From contig CAVXOW010000005.1 of NCBI GenBank assembly GCA_963763485.1, forward strand, positions 124,001 through 188,000: 64,000 bases of DNA. The letters are read 5' to 3'. This document shows positions 42,598 to 50,538 of the stretch, one piece after another. A model generated the notes under the pieces. That model saw only the letters and a program-made list of their open reading frames with translations. It did no database searches and had not been told where the DNA came from. A program made the translations under genes and the position numbers. Each line of letters opens with the position of its first letter. Positions within the stretch are counted from its first letter, which is position 1. The stretch comes from CAWCKS01 sp963763485. GTDB taxonomy: Bacteria; Pseudomonadota; Alphaproteobacteria; Rhizobiales; Xanthobacteraceae.

Positions 42598-43335
42598 GTG
42601 AGTCTCTCTGAACTCGCGCCATTCCTGATCGTCGGCCTCGGGCTGTTCGCGGGTGCTGTGGTCTCTGGACTGATGGGATTCGCGTTTTCAGCCGTGGCGG
42701 GAGCCATTCTGTTGCACGTACTGCCGCCGATCGAGGCCGTGCCGCTGATGATGGCGTGCAGCATCGTCACTCAGGCCGTCTCGCTGTTCGCGTTGCGCGA
42801 CACGATGATGTGGCGCGGCAGTTCAGTGCTCATCGCCGGCGGTGCACTCGGCATGCTGCCGGCGCTTTACTTGCTGTGTCACGTCGATGCGGGAATCTTC
42901 CGGATCGGATTCGGCGTGTTTCTCGTCGGCTATGCGGCCCTGATGCTGTTCCGCCCGGCGGTGACTAGTGCCCGAGACGTGTCGGGCCGGTTGCCCGATG
43001 CCATCATCGGCTTCGGCGGCGGGTTGGTCGGAGGCCTCACCGCGATGCCGGGTGCGCTGCCGGTGATCTGGTGCAACTTCCGCGGCATCCCGAAGCATCA
43101 ACAGCGTGGTCTCGTGCAGCCCTATATCGCGGCCATGCAGTTGCTCGCCCTGGCGCTCCTGCTGTCGCGCAACGGCATCTCACGCGAAGCGCTGCTGAAC
43201 TTGACGCTCGGCCTGCCTGCGCTCGCGGCCGGGGCGACGCTGGGAGTCGTGCTGTTCCGCCGGATCGACGATGCCCGTTTTCGGCGCGTCGTGCTCGCGG
43301 TGCTGCTGGTCGCCGGGTTACTGCTCGTCGCGTAG
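42598..43335 (+). CDS. TauE/SafE family sulfite/organosulfonate exporter-like permease
   Basis: This 245-residue inner-membrane protein has about eight hydrophobic helices, with GAVVSGLMGFAFSAVAGAILL near the start and GGGLVGGLTAMPGALPVIW in the middle: the two TauE/SafE repeats. Family members move sulfite, sulfoacetate or other anions; the substrate here is unknown. The GTG at 42598 follows a GGGGGA ribosome-binding site. It probably shares a transcript with the upstream cyclic-nucleotide-domain protein. Confidence 0.87.
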   Translation: MSLSELAPFLIVGLGLFAGAVVSGLMGFAFSAVAGAILLHVLPPIEAVPLMMACSIVTQAVSLFALRDTMMWRGSSVLIAGGALGMLPALYLLCHVDAGIFRIGFGVFLVGYAALMLFRPAVTSARDVSGRLPDAIIGFGGGLVGGLTAMPGALPVIWCNFRGIPKHQQRGLVQPYIAAMQLLALALLLSRNGISREALLNLTLGLPALAAGATLGVVLFRRIDDARFRRVVLAVLLVAGLLLVA

Positions 43336-43384
43336 CGGCGCGTCGCCGGGTCTCCTCGCAACACCAATGGCCGCGGGAATGCGC

Positions 43385-43900
43385 TTATTGGGCGGCGGCC
43401 GGCACCGGCAATGCGGTGATCGACTTGATCTTCTCCATCGCGAACCGCGAGGTCACGTTCTTCAGCGGCACGGCGCCGATCAGCTTCTTGTAGAACGCGT
43501 CATAGGCCTGCATGTCGGCGACCACGACGCGCAGCATGTAGTCGACGTCGCCGGCCATCCGGTAGAACTCCATCACCTCGGGCATGGCGCTGACCGCGTC
43601 GGCAAACTTTTTGAGCCATGCCTCGGAGTGGTCGCTGCTCTCGACCGAGACGAACACCGAGATGCCGAGCCCGATCTTGTTCTGGTCGACCAGCGCGACG
43701 CGCTTGAGGATGATGCCGTCGGCCTCCATGCGCTGGATGCGCTTCCAGCACGGCGTCGACGAGAGCCCGACCCGGTCGCCGATCTCGGCCACCGAGAGCG
43801 AGGCATCGTCCTGCAGCACGGCCAGGATTTTGCGGTCTATCGCGTCCAGCCGGCGATGGTGTTCTGCGGCGGGGGCAGGCGTCTGCTCGATCACGGTCAT
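43385..43900 (-). CDS. Lrp/AsnC family transcriptional regulator
   Basis: This 171-residue protein has an N-terminal helix-turn-helix (about residues 20-70, AEIGDRVGLSSTPCWKRIQR) and a C-terminal RAM effector domain (about 85-160). Such proteins sense amino acids and regulate their transport or breakdown. ATG 43900 is chosen over upstream codons that run through AT-rich non-coding sequence. A 16-bp perfect palindrome lies 84-99 bp upstream. It converges on the TauE-like gene. Confidence 0.92.
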   Translation of the reverse strand: MTVIEQTPAPAAEHHRRLDAIDRKILAVLQDDASLSVAEIGDRVGLSSTPCWKRIQRMEADGIILKRVALVDQNKIGLGISVFVSVESSDHSEAWLKKFADAVSAMPEVMEFYRMAGDVDYMLRVVVADMQAYDAFYKKLIGAVPLKNVTSRFAMEKIKSITALPVPAAAQ

Positions 43901-43983
43901 GGGATAACTTTCCAAAAGAGGAGCTGATTTCCCCAATATATAGAAAAATATTTCTCCGCAAGAGGTGAGGGCGATATATCCGT

Positions 43984-43999
43984 CGACGAATATTCGTCG
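43984..43999. promoter_or_regulatory. Candidate Lrp-type operator palindrome
   Basis: CGACGAATATTCGTCG is a perfect 16-bp palindrome with an AT core, set in an unusually AT-rich stretch (43920-44045) upstream of the Lrp/AsnC gene. It could be an autoregulatory site. Confidence 0.4.
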
Positions 44000-44066
44000 G
44001 CGGATAATCTGGGGCAGCCCGAAAAATCCGCCAAAATATCCCGAAAAGCCGAATTCAATCAGCGCG

Positions 44067-45008
44067 CTAGGCGGCGTCGGTGGGCGCGGCTGGCGACTGC
44101 CGCAGCAGGGTCTCGACCTCGTCGCGAGTGGGCGCCGCAAATGCCCCGCCGAAGCGGGTGCATTTCAGCGCCGCGGCGGCGGCAGCAAACCGCATCGCCT
44201 GGTCGATGTGTTGGCCCTCTGCGATGGCCAGCGTGAAGCTGCCATGGAACACGTCGCCGGCGCCGAGCGTGTCGACCGTGTGCACGGGAAAGCCTCCCAT
44301 GTGGCGGAAGCCGCCGTCGCGATCGAGCCAGCTCATGCCATGGGGTCCGTGCGTGACGCCGACGAACGACGGCGTCAGCCTCGCAATCTTGCGCAGCGCC
44401 TGCTCGGTGTTGTCGGTGCCCGCGGTCGAATACAGCGTGTCGGCCGAAAAGATCAGGTGCGATGACGCGCGCAGCATGCCTTCAGAGAGCGACATCACCT
44501 GGTCGGCGTCGACCACCACGGGAATGCCTCGCCGTAGCGCGTCCGCACACAGGCCGGTGACGAATTCGGCGCAACGGTTCTCGGTGAGCACGGCATCGAC
44601 CTTCGCAAGCAGCGTGTCGGCGTCGGGCAGCTTGACCTTCCACAGCCCGGGATCGCGAAAGGTCACGATGGTGCGTTCGCCGGTCGGATCGATCATGATG
44701 CTGGAGAGCGGGGTGAACAGTCCCGGCATGTGCACGACGCCGGAATGGTCGATGCCTTCGGCGTCGAGCTGGTCGAAAATGTGCGCGTCGGCCTTGTGAG
44801 CGGCGTCGCCCATCGGCCCCGAGAACAGCACCTTGCCGCCGAGCCGGACGATGCCGATCGCCCCGTTCAGCGCGTTGCCGCCGGCGATCTCCTTGAAGCT
44901 CTCTGCGTGCGCCTTGTTGCCACGCGTCGGCAGCTCGCGGATGTGGAACACGAGATCGCGCACGGCCATGCCGACGCAAAGAATTCGCTTCGGATTTGCT
45001 GAAGGCAT
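44067..45008 (-). CDS. PfkB family carbohydrate/nucleoside kinase
   Basis: This 313-residue ribokinase-fold enzyme has the N-terminal signature AGGNALNGAIGIVRLGG and the C-terminal catalytic motif DTLGAGDVFHGSF, with the general-base Asp. It should phosphorylate a sugar or nucleoside with ATP; fructose, ribose or a ketohexose are all possible. It lies 64 bp downstream of nudC in the same direction, so it may belong to the HIT-nudC transcript. Confidence 0.88.
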   Translation of the reverse strand: MPSANPKRILCVGMAVRDLVFHIRELPTRGNKAHAESFKEIAGGNALNGAIGIVRLGGKVLFSGPMGDAAHKADAHIFDQLDAEGIDHSGVVHMPGLFTPLSSIMIDPTGERTIVTFRDPGLWKVKLPDADTLLAKVDAVLTENRCAEFVTGLCADALRRGIPVVVDADQVMSLSEGMLRASSHLIFSADTLYSTAGTDNTEQALRKIARLTPSFVGVTHGPHGMSWLDRDGGFRHMGGFPVHTVDTLGAGDVFHGSFTLAIAEGQHIDQAMRFAAAAAALKCTRFGGAFAAPTRDEVETLLRQSPAAPTDAA

Positions 45009-45072
45009 GGCGTTCCCGCAATCGCTGCTCTCAACGAAAACTCAGCGCCGCCGGGAGGGTTCCAGCGCGCGC

Positions 45073-46026
45073 CTATTTGGCCTCGCTGCCCGGGGCCTCG
45101 CTCGCCCACTGGCCGAGCAAATGATGGGCGATCGCGATGCCGTTCGGCGCCCGATATCCGTCGGGATGCGTGTCGGCGAACATTTTCTGGACCTCGGAGC
45201 GCGTGAACCAGCGGGCGTCTTCGAGCTCGTTGCGATCGACGTTGATATCGGTTGTCACCGCGCGTGCGGTGCAGCCGATCATCAGCGAATAGGGGAACGG
45301 CCACGGCTGCGCCTTGTAGTAGCGCACGTCGGTGCATTCGATGCCCGCCTCCTCAAAGATCTCGCGGCGGACCGCGTCCTCGATGGTCTCGCCCGGCTCG
45401 AGGAAGCCGGCGAGACACGACCACATGCCCTTGAGAAACTGCTTCTGGCGGCCGAGCAGGCAGCGCTCGCCGTCGGTCACGAGCATGATCACCACCGGGT
45501 CGGTGCGCGGAAAATGCTCGGTCTTGCAGCTCGGGCATTCGCGCTTCCAGCCGGCCTGCGCCATCTGCGTGCGCGCGCCGCAATTCGAGCAGAAGCCGTG
45601 GCGCTGGTGCCAGTGCACGAGAGATTTTGCGGTGGCGATTGCCGCGAGTTCGTTCGGCGCGACCAGGCCCTGCGTCGCAAGATTGCGTAAGGGCTCGACC
45701 GCGACGCCTTCCTGGGTCGTGAGTTGCTCCGCCGCGGCTTGCGGGATACCCATCCCGAAGTAAGGCGCGCCGTCGCGCATCCCCAGGAAGATCGTGCCGG
45801 GATTGGCGCCGAGCGCCACCGCTTCCTTGATGGTGAGCGCGGCGCGGACGCCGTCGCCGTCCTGCTTCACCACAAGTGAGTCGCGATGGATGACGTAGGC
45901 GCGGCTCGTGGCCTTGCCTTCCAGCGCGAACAGCTTTTCCGCGTCCTCGCGCATGTGGGCGGAGCGATCGAGCGGATCCAGCAGGAAGGCAAACTGGCCG
46001 ATGGGAAAGAGTGTCTCTTGTGTCAT
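45073..46026 (-). CDS. nudC: NADH pyrophosphatase / NAD-cap RNA hydrolase
   Basis: This 317-residue NudC has an N-terminal domain, a zinc ribbon (CSNCG and CPSC, about residues 145-165) and a Nudix domain with the G-x5-E-x7-REIFEEAG box starting GFLEPGETIEDAV. The NudC-specific SQPWPFP signature reads AQPWPFPYSLM. It cleaves NAD(H) to NMN and AMP and removes NAD caps from RNA. Its ATG overlaps the HIT gene stop (ATGA), so the two are translationally coupled. Confidence 0.93.
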   Translation of the reverse strand: MTQETLFPIGQFAFLLDPLDRSAHMREDAEKLFALEGKATSRAYVIHRDSLVVKQDGDGVRAALTIKEAVALGANPGTIFLGMRDGAPYFGMGIPQAAAEQLTTQEGVAVEPLRNLATQGLVAPNELAAIATAKSLVHWHQRHGFCSNCGARTQMAQAGWKRECPSCKTEHFPRTDPVVIMLVTDGERCLLGRQKQFLKGMWSCLAGFLEPGETIEDAVRREIFEEAGIECTDVRYYKAQPWPFPYSLMIGCTARAVTTDINVDRNELEDARWFTRSEVQKMFADTHPDGYRAPNGIAIAHHLLGQWASEAPGSEAK

Positions 46027-46460
46027 TGCTTTTGGTCCAGGCCAAGTCTGCGGCGGAGGGCGTCGATCAGGGTTCTCTGCTCATTATCACCATAAGCGAC
46101 GGCCGGCGCTACACCCCACACAGGGCGCGGCCATGCAACGTCGCTCTTGCGTCTTGCGATGATGTGGACATGGAGTTGCGGCACCATGTTGCCAAGCGCG
46201 GCGGTGTTGAGCTTGTCGCATTGCGTTATGTCTTTCAGCGCATGCGAGACGTCAGCGATTTCGGTCATCAGCTGGGCCTGCGCATCGGCGCCGAGGTCGA
46301 TGATTTCCGTAACACCGGGGCGGCGCGGTACAAGCAGCAGCCAAGGGTAGTTGGCGTCCTTGCTCAGCAGCAGATGGCACAGCTTCAACTCGCCGATCGC
46401 GACGGTATCCTGCGCAAGTTGCGGGTACAGGGCAAAGGCTGTTCCGGCGACGGCTGACAT
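46023..46460 (-). CDS. HIT domain protein
   Basis: This 145-residue histidine-triad protein has the catalytic motif PQLHVHIIAR (H-x-H-x-x, with the third triad position degenerate) and the fold landmark WLLLVPRRPGV. HIT proteins hydrolyse nucleotide phosphoramidates, Ap4A-like dinucleotides or other AMP derivatives. Overlap with nudC suggests joint nucleotide clean-up. It is divergent from the SRP RNA. Confidence 0.9.
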   Translation of the reverse strand: MSAVAGTAFALYPQLAQDTVAIGELKLCHLLLSKDANYPWLLLVPRRPGVTEIIDLGADAQAQLMTEIADVSHALKDITQCDKLNTAALGNMVPQLHVHIIARRKSDVAWPRPVWGVAPAVAYGDNEQRTLIDALRRRLGLDQKQ

Positions 46461-46581
46461 CGATTTTCCGGCCGATTCTACGGGGGTTGCCGCAACCTAC
46501 TTGGCGCGCCTTCCGACCGCCAGATGGAACGGGATTGCCGGGGTCAATTGGCTTGCTTTCCCCGTCGGTTGGCCCCAAATA

Positions 46582-46686
46582 GGGCTGGGAGATTGGCAGT
46601 GGACGAGCCACTCGCCAACCGGGTCAGGTCCGGAAGGAAGCAGCCCTAACGAGCTCCGGTTCGGGTCGCTCGTCAGTCTCCCACCC
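46582..46686 (+). ncRNA. ffs: Signal recognition particle RNA, small bacterial type (4.5S)
   Basis: The conserved core reads GGTCAGGTCCGGAAGGAAGC followed by AGCCCTAA (about 46622-46650), which forms the Ffh-binding symmetric and asymmetric loops. The flanks gggctgggag and ctcccaccc pair as the terminal stem. It partners with Ffh for cotranslational targeting. It lies directly upstream of dnaX, as in many alphaproteobacteria. The ends are estimated from the stem. Confidence 0.93.
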
Positions 46687-46765
46687 CTTATCTCGTCGTA
46701 TTGACGCGAGGCTGCTCTGAGGCGGTTGCCGCGCGGGCGTTTAGGACGGAACGGACAGCCGCTCG

Positions 46766-48571
46766 ATGACCGATACTTCTGAAGGCGCGGGCGGACAGGG
46801 CGGCCTGGGGTTCGGCGCAGCCACGGGCGGTTATCGTGTGCTCGCCCGCAAATACCGGCCTGCCAGCTTTGACGACCTGATCGGCCAGGACGCAATGGTG
46901 CGCACCATCTCGAATGCGTTCGAGACGGGTCGTATTCCGCAAGCCTGGATCCTGACCGGCGTTCGCGGTGTCGGCAAGACGACCACCGCGCGCATTCTTG
47001 CCCGCGCACTGAATTACGAATTGCCCGATGGCTCGGTGACCGGACCGACGATCACGATGCCGACGCTCGGCGTGCACTGCCAGGCGATCATGGAGAGCCG
47101 GCATCTCGATGTGCTCGAGATGGACGCCGCCTCGCATACCGGCGTCGACGACGTCCGCCAGATCACCGACGGCGTCAACTACGCGCCGACCAGCGCACGC
47201 TACAAGGTCTACATCATCGACGAAGTGCACATGCTGTCGGAGAAGGCGTTCAACGCTTTTCTCAAGACGCTCGAGGAGCCGCCGGCGCACGCAAAATTCA
47301 TCTTTGCGACCACCGAAATCCGCAAGGTTCCGATCACGGTGCTGTCGCGCTGCCAGCGCTTCGACCTGCGCCGCGTCGAGGCCGATGTGCTGGTCGCAAA
47401 TCTGCAGCGCATCGCCGCGCTGGAGAAGGTCGAGGCCGAGCCGGAAGCGCTGCGGTTGATTGCGCGCGCCGCCGAAGGCTCGGTGCGCGATTCGCTGTCG
47501 CTGTTCGACCAGGCGATCGCACATGCCGCGGGCGTCGTGCGCGCTGACGACATCAGACAGATGCTGGGGCTCGCCGACCGCGCCCGCATCATCGATCTGT
47601 TCGGGGCGCTGGCGTCGGGCGACATCGAGACCGCGTTCCGCGAATTCCGCGATCAATACGACACCGGCGCCGATCCGGCCGTGGTGTTGAGCGACCTCGC
47701 CGAGTTCGTGAATTTTGTCACGCGGGTCAAGATCGTGCCGGCGACCGCCGACAGCAACGCGCTCAGCGAGACCGAGCGGCTGCGCGGCCGCGACTTTGCG
47801 GCAAAACTCTCGATGCGTGCGCTGTCGCGGATGTGGCAGATGCTGCTGAAAGGCATCAGCGAGGTGAAGGACGCGTCGCGTCCAGCGGCCGCCGCCGAAA
47901 TGGTGATGGTGCGGATCGCCTACGCCGCCGACCTGCCGACTCCCGACGAAGTCATCCGCTCGCTCGACGGCAATGGTCGTGCGCCGGCGGACGTTGGCGG
48001 CAGAGGCGCGGCAGCGCCGCGCGCCGAATCGCAGACCATGGCTCGCTCCGAGGCCGCAATGCCGGCGCCGCGCATATCTTCGTCCGGCGCTGAAGCGATG
48101 CGGCAGCCGATGACGGTGCCGGTGCCGCAGCCGCAGGCTGCGCCGGTCATGAGGCTTGCGACATTCGCCGACGTGGTCGCGCTCGCAGCCGAAAAGCGCG
48201 ACCTGCCGATCAAGGCCGCGCTCGAAAACGACGTGCGTCTGGTGCGCATCGAGGATGGGCGGCTCGAAATCGCGCTGGAGCCGCAGGCGCAGCGCACCCT
48301 GGCGCAGGAGCTGTCCCGCAGGCTCGAGCAGTGGACCGGGCGGCGCTGGGCGATCGCGTTGTCAAACACGGCGGGTCAGCCGACGTTGCGCGCGCAGGCT
48401 CAGGCGCAGAAGAATGAACTGGAGAGCGCAATCCAGGCCGACCCGCGCGTGCGTGCGGTGTTCGAGACCTGGCCCGGCGCGAAGATCGAGAACGTCCGTC
48501 GCACAGCGCGTCCGCAGGCAGATGCGGACTTGCCCCCACCCGACCCGCTCGATGATGACGATGATTTGTGA
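46766..48571 (+). CDS. dnaX: DNA polymerase III subunits gamma/tau
   Basis: This 601-residue clamp-loader ATPase has Walker A GVRGVGKTT (about residues 65-73), Walker B IIDEVHML, the sensor motif SRCQRF and ARAAEGSVRDSLSLFDQA. A Pro/Ala-rich linker (about 400-470) and a tau-type C-terminal domain follow, ending PDPLDDDDDL. The zinc module is reduced: of the four Cys in the E. coli site only the last remains (C105). No obvious programmed frameshift site was identified. It heads the dnaX-ybaB-recR operon. Confidence 0.96.
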   Translation: MTDTSEGAGGQGGLGFGAATGGYRVLARKYRPASFDDLIGQDAMVRTISNAFETGRIPQAWILTGVRGVGKTTTARILARALNYELPDGSVTGPTITMPTLGVHCQAIMESRHLDVLEMDAASHTGVDDVRQITDGVNYAPTSARYKVYIIDEVHMLSEKAFNAFLKTLEEPPAHAKFIFATTEIRKVPITVLSRCQRFDLRRVEADVLVANLQRIAALEKVEAEPEALRLIARAAEGSVRDSLSLFDQAIAHAAGVVRADDIRQMLGLADRARIIDLFGALASGDIETAFREFRDQYDTGADPAVVLSDLAEFVNFVTRVKIVPATADSNALSETERLRGRDFAAKLSMRALSRMWQMLLKGISEVKDASRPAAAAEMVMVRIAYAADLPTPDEVIRSLDGNGRAPADVGGRGAAAPRAESQTMARSEAAMPAPRISSSGAEAMRQPMTVPVPQPQAAPVMRLATFADVVALAAEKRDLPIKAALENDVRLVRIEDGRLEIALEPQAQRTLAQELSRRLEQWTGRRWAIALSNTAGQPTLRAQAQAQKNELESAIQADPRVRAVFETWPGAKIENVRRTARPQADADLPPPDPLDDDDDL

Positions 48572-48584
48572 TTGGTGATCCGAA

Positions 48585-48905
48585 ATGGCTGACTTTCTCG
48601 GCATGATGAAACAGGCGATGCAGCTGCAGTCGAAGATGAAGGCGCTGCAGGACGAACTTGCGCAGGTCGAGGTGACAGGGACTTCGGGCGGTGGACTGGT
48701 CACGGTCGTCATGACCGCGAAGATGGAAGTCAAATCGCTGAAGATCGATCCCTCGCTGGTGAAGCCGGACGAGGGCGAAGTGCTGGAGGACCTGATCGTC
48801 GCTGCGCTGAACGACGCTCGCCGCAAGGCCGAGACCGCGATGCAAGAGAAAATGGCGACGCTGACCGGAGGTCTGCAATTGCCGCCGGGCTTTGGCCTGT
48901 CGTGA
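48585..48905 (+). CDS. YbaB/EbfC nucleoid-associated protein
   Basis: This 106-residue protein matches YbaB: an N-terminal helix (MADFLGMMKQAMQLQSKMKA), strands with GTSGGGLVTVVMTAKMEV, and a C-terminal helix ending GGLQLPPGFGL. It binds DNA as a tweezer-shaped dimer and affects nucleoid structure and expression. It lies 13 bp after dnaX and 20 bp before recR, the classic order. Confidence 0.95.
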   Translation: MADFLGMMKQAMQLQSKMKALQDELAQVEVTGTSGGGLVTVVMTAKMEVKSLKIDPSLVKPDEGEVLEDLIVAALNDARRKAETAMQEKMATLTGGLQLPPGFGLS

Positions 48906-48925
48906 CGCGACGAATGGCCTGACCG

Positions 48926-49531
48926 ATGGCGTCGAGCGTTGCCGGTCCTGAAATCGAGCGGCTGATCCAGCTGCTGGCGCGGCTGCCGGGCCTCGGCCCG
49001 CGCTCGGCGCGTCGTGCAGCGCTGCACCTGATCAAGAAGCGCGATGCGTTGATGGCGCCGCTGACACAGGCGCTGCAGGTCGCGATGGACAAGATCGTGG
49101 TGTGCAAGACCTGCGGCAATATCGACACGCAGAATCCCTGCACCATCTGTACCGACCCACGCCGCGACCGCGCGACCATCGTTGTCGTCGCCGACGTCGC
49201 CGACCTCTGGGCGCTCGAGCGGGCGCATGCCAGCACCGGGCTCTATCACGTGCTTGGCGGCACGCTGTCGCCGCTCGACGGCATCGGCCCGCAGGACCTC
49301 ACCATCGACGCGCTGGTGTCGCGGGCCCATGGCGACACCGTGCAGGAGATTATTCTTGCGCTGAACGCCACTGTCGACGGCCAGACCACGGCGCACTACA
49401 TCACGGACCTTCTGCACGAGGCTAACGTCAAGGTGACGAGGCTCGCTCACGGCGTGCCGGTCGGCGGCGAGCTCGACTATCTCGACGAGGGCACGCTGGC
49501 AGCCGCAGTGCGGCAGCGCACGTTGTTTTGA
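48926..49531 (+). CDS. recR: Recombination mediator protein RecR
   Basis: This 201-residue protein has an N-terminal helix-hairpin-helix (LARLPGLGPRSARRAALHL), a C4 zinc finger (CKTCGNIDTQNPCTIC, residues about 57-72) and a Toprim domain (TIVVVADVADLWALE). The C-terminal Walker-B-like tail is also present. RecR works with RecO and RecF in loading RecA at gaps. It is the last gene of the dnaX operon. Confidence 0.96.
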   Translation: MASSVAGPEIERLIQLLARLPGLGPRSARRAALHLIKKRDALMAPLTQALQVAMDKIVVCKTCGNIDTQNPCTICTDPRRDRATIVVVADVADLWALERAHASTGLYHVLGGTLSPLDGIGPQDLTIDALVSRAHGDTVQEIILALNATVDGQTTAHYITDLLHEANVKVTRLAHGVPVGGELDYLDEGTLAAAVRQRTLF

Positions 49532-49567
49532 TGATGGCCAGGTTTTGATGACGGCCAGGCTTTGAAG

Positions 49568-49961
49568 ATGGCGATGCGTTTGCGCGCGGCTTCCCTGGCG
49601 CTGGCATTGGTTTCGTTCACCGCGCAGGTGTGTGCCGAGGATGCGCCGGCGATCAAGAACGGCGACATGCTGACCGGGAAATTGCGTCTCGTGCAGACGC
49701 GTCATCCGAACGGCATGCCGATCAGGGCCTATCAGATCGTCTCTACGCCACGCAAAATGCCCGCCGACGATGATTTTTGTAACTATGACGGCCCTGGCGC
49801 GACCACCTTTCATCTCTTCACCATCACGAAAGCCGCCGCCAGCCGGCTGCAGCCGATGCTCGGCAAGACCATCACGGTACGAGCCGAACTCGCTGTTCTG
49901 CTCGGAGACCGCGTGGCATATCGGCGACGTCGCCGTGCCGGAATGGACGCTGGTGAAGTAG
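49568..49961 (+). pseudogene. Frameshifted small exported protein
   Basis: A signal peptide (MRLRAASLALALVSFTAQVCA) starts at ATG 49568, and the mature part includes VSTPRKMPADDDFCNYDGP and MLGKTITVRAE. Near 49885-49895 the sequence appears to move frame: the next frame reads LFCSETAWHIGDVAVPEWTL and ends at 49961. The two Cys (DFCNYD and FCSETA) would then form a likely disulfide pair. One extra base explains it. Without the shift the frame runs antisense through the GNAT gene, which is implausible. The function is unknown. Confidence 0.6.
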
Positions 49962-49969
49962 GCAGACGC

Positions 49970-50470
49970 TCAGACCTTTGCGCGCATCGTGATGCTGGTC
50001 GGGCGGTCAAAGCCCTCGTGGGCGGTCTCGGCTGTCTTCACGAAGCCCATGCGCGCAAAGGTCGCGTGGTTCTCGGTGAGCTCGATGCGCGTCTGCAACT
50101 CGAGCATAGGGAGGCCGCGCCGGCGCGCTTCCTCGCGGGCTGCGTCGACCAGCTTCCGCCCGATGCCGGCGCCGTGCAGGCGGGGGCGCACCGCGAGCTT
50201 GCCGATATAGAGCGCGTCGCCCTTCACCTGCGCGAACACGCAGCCGACGAGGTCGCCGCCGCGCTCGGCAATCAACAGCGCGCCCTTGTCCGCATCCGTT
50301 TTGATCGACTGCGCAGTCATCCTGTGAGCCGACGATGGCGGATTGATGCGGTTATCCATGTAGGCGAAGGCGGCGAGGACCAGCGCGCGCACCCCCTCCC
50401 AATCGGAAAAATCGGGAGGGGCGCGTCGAACGGCAATGGTGGTTGTGGCGGCACCACTTAACGAGTTCAT
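49970..50470 (-). CDS. GNAT family N-acetyltransferase
   Basis: This 166-residue protein has the GNAT core: LYIGKLAVRPRLHGAGIGRKL contains the acetyl-CoA pyrophosphate loop (R-x-x-G-x-G). A C-terminal strand-helix part follows (FARMGFVKTAETAHEGFDRP). The acceptor is unknown. The stop is 8 bp from the convergent small exported gene. Confidence 0.9.
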   Translation of the reverse strand: MNSLSGAATTTIAVRRAPPDFSDWEGVRALVLAAFAYMDNRINPPSSAHRMTAQSIKTDADKGALLIAERGGDLVGCVFAQVKGDALYIGKLAVRPRLHGAGIGRKLVDAAREEARRRGLPMLELQTRIELTENHATFARMGFVKTAETAHEGFDRPTSITMRAKV

Positions 50471-50538
50471 TTGGTCAGTGTAACGGCGCCGACGTTCTGG
50501 TTCCAGTGGGACGGTTGATCAATCAGTTCGACTTCGCC

